From contig JAACJP010000003.1 of the NCBI GenBank assembly GCA_013368375.1, positions 1,612,001 through 1,676,000 of the forward strand: a stretch of DNA of 64,000 nt, in the 5' to 3' direction. Within the stretch, counting starts at the first letter, position 1; each line of letters begins with the position of its first letter. This DNA is from Tricholomella constricta. Taxonomy: Eukaryota; Basidiomycota; Agaricomycetes; Agaricales; Lyophyllaceae. The notes beneath the pieces are model-generated. The model had not been told where the DNA came from, made no database searches, and saw only the letters and a program-made list of their open reading frames with translations. Positions 58,691-64,000 of the stretch are shown in pieces. Made by a program: the position numbers and the translations under genes.

Positions 58691-58894
58691 TCTGATGCGC
58701 CTCCCTCACCATTTTGTCTTTGAAAAAGAAAAATCCGACGCCCTCCAACGACGATTGAATATCCAGGGGCGCCAGGAAACCTTTCGTCTCCAAAATTGTG
58801 ATGTGATTGGCTACCTGCACATGTAGGTTCGTTCTATTATATACCGATGCAATGTAGGATGTAAAAAGATGGAAATAACAGAAAAAGTCGTAGC

Positions 58895-58985
58895 CTTGCT
58901 AGGAATTGAATCCGGGTCACTTGCAATTGTCGTCGACCCACCCGAGGATGCGTTACCAGTAAGTAGGGTTGAGCAGGTATCAACG
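58895..58985 (-). pseudogene. Possible tRNA-like relic
   Basis: The minus strand contains a D-arm-like ACTGGTAACGCATC, and GATTCAAT in T-loop position, but the acceptor and T stems do not pair. It lies just left of two better tRNA-Pro matches, and I list it only as part of that cluster. Confidence 0.25.
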
Positions 58986-58995
58986 ATAGAAAATC

Positions 58996-59080
58996 GGGCC
59001 CACTGGGAGTTGAACCCAGGACCGCTTTGGGAGAGCCGACCCAAAATGTAACTGCTTGTCGACGTAATAGGATAGTCACT
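58996..59080 (-). pseudogene. Decayed tRNA-Pro copy
   Basis: On the minus strand the T arm and 3' acceptor (CCTGGGTTCAACTCCCAGTG) are identical to the intact tRNA-Pro at 59265..59358, and TTTGGG occurs at the anticodon position. The D arm and anticodon stem no longer pair, so the copy is probably dead. Confidence 0.45.
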
Positions 59081-59264
59081 ACAGTAGCTACAAAGTCTAA
59101 AAACGCACCAGCCACCCTAGGATCTATCTCCCTTGGACTGCTTATCAGAAATGCATTACCAATGAACAAAGTGTGGTTTTTTGACTTGATTTACAAGGCT
59201 AAAATTCTGCTGATTCCGTGTCTCCGGACTCAAAGTTGATTGATATATTTACAAAAAGAAAGGG

Positions 59265-59358
59265 GGCCTCACTGGGAGTTGAACCCAGGACCTCCTCGAT
59301 TTTACGGTTCCATAAGGCCCGTCCCAAACGAGGAATCATGCTACTAGACCATAAGGCC
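59265..59358 (-). tRNA. tRNA-Pro(TGG) with intron
   Basis: On the minus strand the acceptor GGCCTTA pairs with TGAGGCC, the D stem GTC with GAT, the anticodon stem CCTCG with CGAGG, and the T arm is CTGGG-TTCAACT-CCCAG. The anticodon loop starts TTTGGG (anticodon TGG) and is enlarged by an intron of about 23 nt beginning ACGGGCCTTATGG. The D loop reads AGTAGCA instead of the usual GG-containing AGTGGTA, so activity is likely but not certain. Confidence 0.72.
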
Positions 59359-59439
59359 CATGAGAAGTTTTACATATGTGTCTATCCAAGTACTGGTTCT
59401 GTTTCTTGGAGAGGAATGTGAAAAATTGGAAAATGGGAT

Positions 59440-60179
59440 TCTGCAGTCATTGATGAATATAAGTAGCAATTACACAATGTGGACTTTGAAAAATTGCCAT
59501 GATGGCCTTATGTATGACCAGCTGGAGAGAGCCCATACAAGTTGTGCAGGTTTTTTGGGCAATGTGAAGAAATGAATGTGCAATGATCAATTACATGGGC
59601 ACATGTTGATCTAATAATACACTGTAGCATCATGTCCTCTGCCACTAATGTATGTTCCCCTTTAGTACCTCTATAATTGATGCTCACCAGACTACTTAGG
59701 CTGTGTGGGTGGGCTGAACTTGTGCTTCAAGTGTGTACAACCGAAGAGATCAAAAGGCTGAAGGTAACCTTGTAATTCTATGTTTTGCCACACCTCGCTA
59801 ATGAGCTTTTGCAGGCATTGGAAGAAACGATAGATCCTGCACCCAAAGAGTCAAAGTGCAAATGCAAACACGGCACCACTGGTCTTGACCTGGCAACATT
59901 GCTGTATTCCGCTGAGAGATCTGTTGATAAAGCACCCGCCAAGCCAATCATAACTTTAGCCAGGTGAGCTCAGATTTTTATGCATATACACAACTTATTT
60001 GTATGCAGGCTAAGCTAGATGACCTTGAGGACATTGGGAACTTGACCCTGGTTGATGTGCGTCTGTCATTCATTTTTTCTCTGTATATATTCCAGGAGCA
60101 CTTGGCCCCATCCCTGAATGTTGCAGTGTTTGTCAAAAAAGCTCAAGACATTCAAGCAACAATTTCGAGACCACCTTGA
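59440..60179 (+). pseudogene. Fossil or orphan spliced gene, 5' end unclear
   Basis: Several exons join well: LCGWAELVLQVCTTEEIKRLK (ending at the donor near 59765), then ALEETIDPAPKESKCKCKHG and TTGLDLATLLYSAERSVDKA, then AKLDDLEDIGNLTLVD, and finally EHLAPSLNVAVFVKKAQDIQ with a stop at 60177-60179. Their introns have GT..AG ends and T-rich acceptors. Upstream, MWTLKNCHDGLMYDQLERAH (from about 59478) may belong to it. No start codon or family could be fixed. The gene sits in repeat-rich sequence and might be a piece of an old mobile element. Confidence 0.35.
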
Positions 60180-60520
60180 CTTTGCCGAGCATGACGACAG
60201 CCTTCGCTCTGACTGAGATGCAGCAAGCCGGTGCGGACGTCCGTCAAATCACTTCAAAGTCTACACGCACTCAAGTCTCAATGAAGAACACATATGCACA
60301 TGCTACTGAAGCCCAAACACACCTGAACCTATCCTCCACTCATTTAACTGCTGGTCGCAAGGACTTTGATTCTTTCCTAAACGTCACATTGTTATACGTG
60401 TATAAAATACCTAATAATTATAAGCTGTTGCCCCATTTCTCATGTATCTTCTGCAAATCTCTATTTTTTGGCGCCTTTTTCCTGCAGTACTCCTTCAAGC
60501 ATACTGGCCAGGCATCCATG

Positions 60521-60525
60521 TCTAC
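60521..60525. repeat. Target-site duplication, left copy (TCTAC)
   Basis: It is identical to 60981-60985 and directly abuts the solo LTR. Confidence 0.8.
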
Positions 60526-60980
60526 TGTTAGAGGCGTCCGGATGGGCGAAGGCGAGTGAGGAGCTGCGAGTGGGCGTGAGCCAAGAGGATCCTGAATGCG
60601 ATCAAGTGGACAGTCAACAGTGCGAAACGTGAAGAGGGCGACGAGAGAGCAAGCTAAGAGTCGATCAATGTATAAACCCGAAGATACTGTTATTGTTCAG
60701 GTTGGAGATATTCTATCTCCAACCCAGGCTTATATACTACATCGCCGAGCCAGTGACTAAGGCGGTATGTAAAGGTGCTGACTACTGATGAGTAACAATT
60801 GTCCAGCTGACTGATAGGAATCTAAGTAGTGGTGTCGGTGTGGGAGTAATGGCTACGAAAGAGGCGTAAGAACAGTATGGCGGTCAGCAAGTATGTCTAA
60901 GGCGGGGGCCATGGGGGCCAATGACAGAGAACAAGAGACTAAGCGATAATAGGAGTGGGTGCATGGTGCATCCCCTTACA
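60526..60980. mobile_element. Solo LTR with perfect 5-bp target-site duplication
   Basis: The 455-bp element begins TGTTAG and ends CCCCTTACA, the TG..CA ends of LTR retrotransposons. The 5 bp before it (60521-60525) and after it (60981-60985) are both TCTAC, a target duplication of the size used by Gypsy and Copia integrases. No internal region is present, so this is a recombination product. It contains a perfect 11-bp hairpin at 60700-60724. Confidence 0.85.
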
Positions 60981-60985
60981 TCTAC
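60981..60985. repeat. Target-site duplication, right copy (TCTAC)
   Basis: It is identical to 60521-60525 and directly abuts the solo LTR. Confidence 0.8.
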
Positions 60986-61575
60986 AGTGAGCTCACAGAG
61001 GAGGTTCACATCTTCACCATAAAGAATTTCAGCACTCGCTTCAAGGTCTAGGGGGCCATCTGTGCTGTGGTCATGGTCTGAGTTAGTGTTGGCGCCCTCC
61101 TCCTTTGCCCAGTGATCAATCTCCTGCTGCCTAGATCAGTGTATGCCAAATAGAGAAACCAGTCATGATGCACTGTCCGAATTTCCCTTCTGTACTCTTC
61201 AGTAGCTGTCTGAACTTGACATTGATACAACAGGTAGGCTGTTAATGATAGAAGACGTCAAAGTGTATGAGAAACGCACCATGCCAAAAAAGGTGTTGGT
61301 GACATGCCTACTGGTTCCATAACTCCAGCCCTTGACCCCCGGTATCCCCAATTTCGACCGCCCTGCTAAAGCCAAGTGAATGATGAAGGATTTGACAAAG
61401 TTGGCTTCAGGAAGAGGGGCCCCCTTGCTGAGTGTTGCTTGGGCCGTTTCCTCGGAAGCGCAACACCAGGTCATGTATTGAATCCACATCTCGCGAATGG
61501 ACTCGTAATTTCTGCGTGTAGAGGCGGCGATGAAAGGGGCCCTCACAGGGGTGAACAGTTCTATAGAAGTTAACA

Positions 61576-64000
61576 TTTTTTTTTTTTTTTTTTTTGAATC
61601 ATTTTATCGTGTTAAAGGCGCATTGCGCCTATGGTCCACGGTACATGCGAACAGGTATTTACTATCTACGAGAGACGTTAGATACTGCACCCCCCCAGCA
61701 ATTGGAGAAAGAGTGAGCCGGCGTGTCCGACGCCGTTTTAGATAACGCTCCCCTAATAAACCCTGAGGACAGAAGGCTGCGGTCGTAAGTGTTGGGTGAC
61801 GGATTGGGCGGCAACGAAGGCCCGCAAAGCGGAGAGGGGGGGAACAAGCAGCACGATGGTGCACTCTGACCGAAAAGGGAACAGTTTTAAGGTGAAGGTT
61901 ATCGGGGAGTCGGGGTGTCGTGTGCCGTTAAGGGATCTGAATTAAGGAGTTGGTAAAATAGAGGGCGCGTGGTGCGGAAGCGGGCGGTGTCAGGTGGGGC
62001 GGGTGGGAGCGGGGCGGCAAGGAGGGTGTCGCGCTTGGCTTGCCCGGACTTCAGCGCGTGCGTCAGCTAGGTGGCGTGCAGTGACGGCAGCGGATTTGAA
62101 TCGTTTCGTTGCATGGATGTATCTGAGGAGGTGCTTTAAGGCACCGGGGCTCGAGAGAAGAAAGGAGAGGGACTCAGCTTTGCGTTGTAACTTGCATCGC
62201 AGGTGGTGATGGCGTTCATATTGGTAGTGGGGACAGACTAGTAGGTAGTGGCGAACGGTCTCGGGGGTGATACCCTGGCAGTGGGGGCAGGAGGGGGACT
62301 CCGATCAGTGGATGCGGAACAGGTGCTGGTTGAGTGGGGAGTGGCCCGTGCGGAGCTGCGCAACAGTGGCGGATTGACGACGATTGAGGGATTTGACCAG
62401 TTGGAGGAACTTCTTGGATGGCAGAGATTTGTCGATGGTGTGTGTTGCGGGGTAGCGAGGGGACTTCTTCCAACGCTGTTTCCAGCATTTCTGCAGGTCT
62501 GAGAGGTATGCTTGACGGATGGCGGGGATGCTGGTTGGCAGGGGTTTGTGGCGGAGGTAGACTGGGAGGGAGAGTTGGGGGCTCGAGGAGCCCATTGCGG
62601 CGATTTTTGCGATCTCGTCGGCCCGTTCATTGGGGGCAAAGTCGACGTGGCCCGGGGTCCAGTGTATTTGCAGATCTATTACACGACGGGTACGGTCAGT
62701 CCAGGAGTTACCTCTACGTATAGCAGCGCGTCTGTCGTCTGCACGAGCAATGCGATCCTGCTTGACGTGGAGTTTCTCGGCGGCTGTATGTACATGATCA
62801 AGTAAGTAGTGAGCCGGATGGGGCTTCTGATTACCCAGGGCCTTGATCGTTGCCTGGCTGTCGCTGCCGATGGCGGTGATGGAGTGGAGCTGGCGGCTGG
62901 TGGAGGTCAGCAAGTGTAGGCCCAGGGTAAGGCCTACGATTTCGGCCTCATATACAGTGTGCTTCGTTATTGGACCAAGGTGGTATTTGAGGGACGCCTT
63001 TTCGATGCCGTTCACGAAGAGAACGGCTGAGGCGCCGACGCCGCCTTCATAACCGGAGCCGTCGCAGTGAACGGACGTGGGCGCTATACGATGGATGCGG
63101 TTGGCCTCTGCCAGCGCTATTGCCTTGTCACCTTTAATGTGGGTGCTGAACGATGGGACGTAGTTGGGACGGCGCCTTGTGGGCGCTATGGTTTCGATCT
63201 GGGTTGGGTCAATTCCTGTAAGAAAGAAGAGGTTGTGGAGGGGCGATCGGTGCCGTTTCACTTGGCGCCGTGCTGCTTTGCGGACTGGGCTGTGTAGAGG
63301 GTGGGAGGGAGGGAGGGATGCTAGCCGTGCGGCGGCGCGCTGGAGGATCTTGTGGTATAGCAGGTCTACGGGGAGGAGGTTAGTGTGGGCGTCTAGGACG
63401 TCTCCGGCTGTCGTGCTGAGGGAGCCGGTGACGAGCTTCGCTGCCCGCCTCTGGACTGGGACGAGTTTCTTGGTCACTGCGACAGATCCTGTCCGTTTCT
63501 TGCTGCCCGGCGGATTCTGTACTCCTGTATACCAAATGTCAGCTGCATAAGTGAAGGCCGGGACGGCCACTGTGTTATATAGTTGGCGAATGCGATGCGG
63601 GGGCATGCCCCCTGAGATCTTCGAGAGGCGGGCTACCTGGAAGGACCACCAGGTGGAACTGGCGATTACCTTCTGGTAGTGTGCCGACCATCGGAGCTTG
63701 GGGTCGAAGACAACACCTAGATATTTGTACGTCAGTGCTGTTTCAATGATCTGAAGCGTCGTCGAGCCGTCGGGGTTTCTGCGAGAGAGGGTGAGGTCAG
63801 GAGGGATAGGATCCCTGTGGGAGCGGGGGAAGTTCATGAGTGCGAGCTTGGAAAGTTCGAAAGGGGAGTTGTGGGACTGAGACCAGTCGAACCCCCCGCC
63901 TGAGCGTTCGGTCATGTTGGCGATGATTTTGTGGGCATCTTGGAGCGTTTTTGCGACGGCGAGATACATCGAGTCGTCAACGAACCCGATGGATGTCTCT
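61576..64000 (-). mobile_element. Non-LTR retrotransposon (LINE), 3' half, continues beyond the window
   Basis: Read on the minus strand, a reverse transcriptase / RNase H frame is followed by about 400 bp of 3' untranslated sequence and a run of 20 A (plus strand T 61576-61595), the poly-A junction with the host. The element's 5' end and right-hand target duplication lie beyond 64000. The RNase H domain and C-terminal zinc motif suggest a Tad1/I-like fungal clade. Confidence 0.9.
61990..64000 (-). pseudogene. LINE ORF2: reverse transcriptase (end), RNase H and CCHC tail, with an internal stop
   Basis: The frame enters at the right edge with ETSIGFVDDSMYLAVAKTLQ, whose FVDD is the catalytic RT box. 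LTYKYLGVVFDPKLRWSAHY and RQLYNTVAVPAFTYAADIWY are typical of LINE thumb regions. An RNase H1 domain follows: the Asp in SVHCDGSGYEGGVGASAV, the Glu in TVYEAEIVGLTLGLHLL, the Asp in GSDSQATIKAL, and HWTPGHVDFAPNERADEIAK. The frame meets TGA at 62305-62307 after LNQHLFRIH, yet continues open with SESPSCPHCQGITPETVRHY and LLVCPHYQYERHHHLRCKLQ (the usual CCHC end) to a stop at 61990-61992. The copy is therefore probably unable to make a full protein, unless the stop is a strain variant. Confidence 0.88.

Larger units (their letters stand above)
60420..61575 (-). pseudogene. Disrupted repeat-family ORF, perhaps recombinase-like, split by the solo LTR
   Basis: The minus strand from 61576 reads MLTSIELFTPVRAPFIAAST, RRNYESIREMWIQYMTWCC, EANFVKSFIIHLALAGRSKL and SYGTSRHVTNTFFGMV. 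After an intron-sized gap it continues QQEIDHWAKEEGANTNSDHD, LEASAEILYGEDVNLLCE, reaches the LTR at 60985, and resumes in frame on the other side as DMDAWPVCLKEYCRKKAPK to a stop near 60419. The N-terminal helices resemble the SAM-like, core-binding part of tyrosine recombinases found in fungal mobile elements, but this is a weak guess and no catalytic residues lie in the window. A non-LTR retrotransposon tail lies immediately upstream at 61576. Confidence 0.5.

Noticed and set aside
60526..60986. LTR right end placed at CATCTACA (60986)
   Set aside because: Ending at CCCCTTACA (60980) gives a perfect TCTAC duplication on both sides; the longer choice does not.
1..64000. CRISPR arrays, phage genes, operons or secondary-metabolite cluster
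   Set aside because: The window is a eukaryotic chromosome segment; no regular spaced repeats, backbone biosynthetic enzymes or co-directional functional clusters were seen.

Overview
This window comes from the nuclear genome of a filamentous basidiomycete, most likely an agaricomycete. The evidence is dense short introns (about 48-60 nt) with GT..AG ends and CTRAY-like branch sites, close gene spacing on both strands, basidiomycete-type gene families (DUF6699, a large arrestin adaptor, an OsmC/Ohr protein with a presequence, an intron-rich allantoate-permease-like MFS carrier) and fungal mobile elements. Nothing suggests a plasmid, a phage or a bacterial contig. No CRISPR array or prokaryotic operon is present.

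Layout. 0-6 kb: the 3' end of the CCR4 deadenylase gene converges on a secreted subtilisin-like protease. 6-8.6 kb: no live gene, but a decayed protein-kinase copy. 8.6-15.3 kb: muskelin, prefoldin subunit 4 and sphingosine-1-phosphate lyase. 17-21.8 kb: arrestin-related adaptor and cytochrome c peroxidase. 22.9-27 kb: DUF6699 protein, LYAR-type zinc-finger protein and ATG3. 27.2-28.9 kb: a tandem tRNA-Val(AAC) pair and an unknown membrane protein. 29-39 kb: UTP25 and TOP3 diverge from a 221-bp spacer, followed by an MFS carrier with about 21 introns. 39.3-46.6 kb: an interrupted tRNA, SF3B3/RSE1, OsmC/Ohr protein and F-box protein. 46.6-50.7 kb: a truncated copy of the F-box gene start, then a complete DDE transposon with 37-bp terminal inverted repeats. 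51-57.3 kb: an orphan gene broken by an in-frame TGA, malate synthase, GET1, ribosomal protein eL39 and a secretory FKBP. 57.3-64 kb is the repeat-rich end: unresolved ORFs, intact and decayed tRNA-Pro copies, a fossil spliced gene, a solo LTR with a perfect 5-bp target duplication sitting inside an older ORF, and the 3' half of a non-LTR retrotransposon (RT/RNase H, poly-A tail) running off the right edge.

Most genes are unrelated housekeeping genes that share a neighbourhood but not a pathway. There is no sign of a biosynthetic cluster. Shared short spacers (UTP25/TOP3, eL39/FKBP) suggest bidirectional promoters. I found no convincing previously undescribed multi-gene system. The points most worth a second look are structural: two very small internal exons (11 nt carrying a catalytic Asp, and 8 nt carrying a zinc-ligand Cys), two GC-AG introns, a gene interrupted by a single in-frame TGA, and the nested insertions at the right end. 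All exon calls come from reading splice signals and protein continuity by eye. No searches were run.
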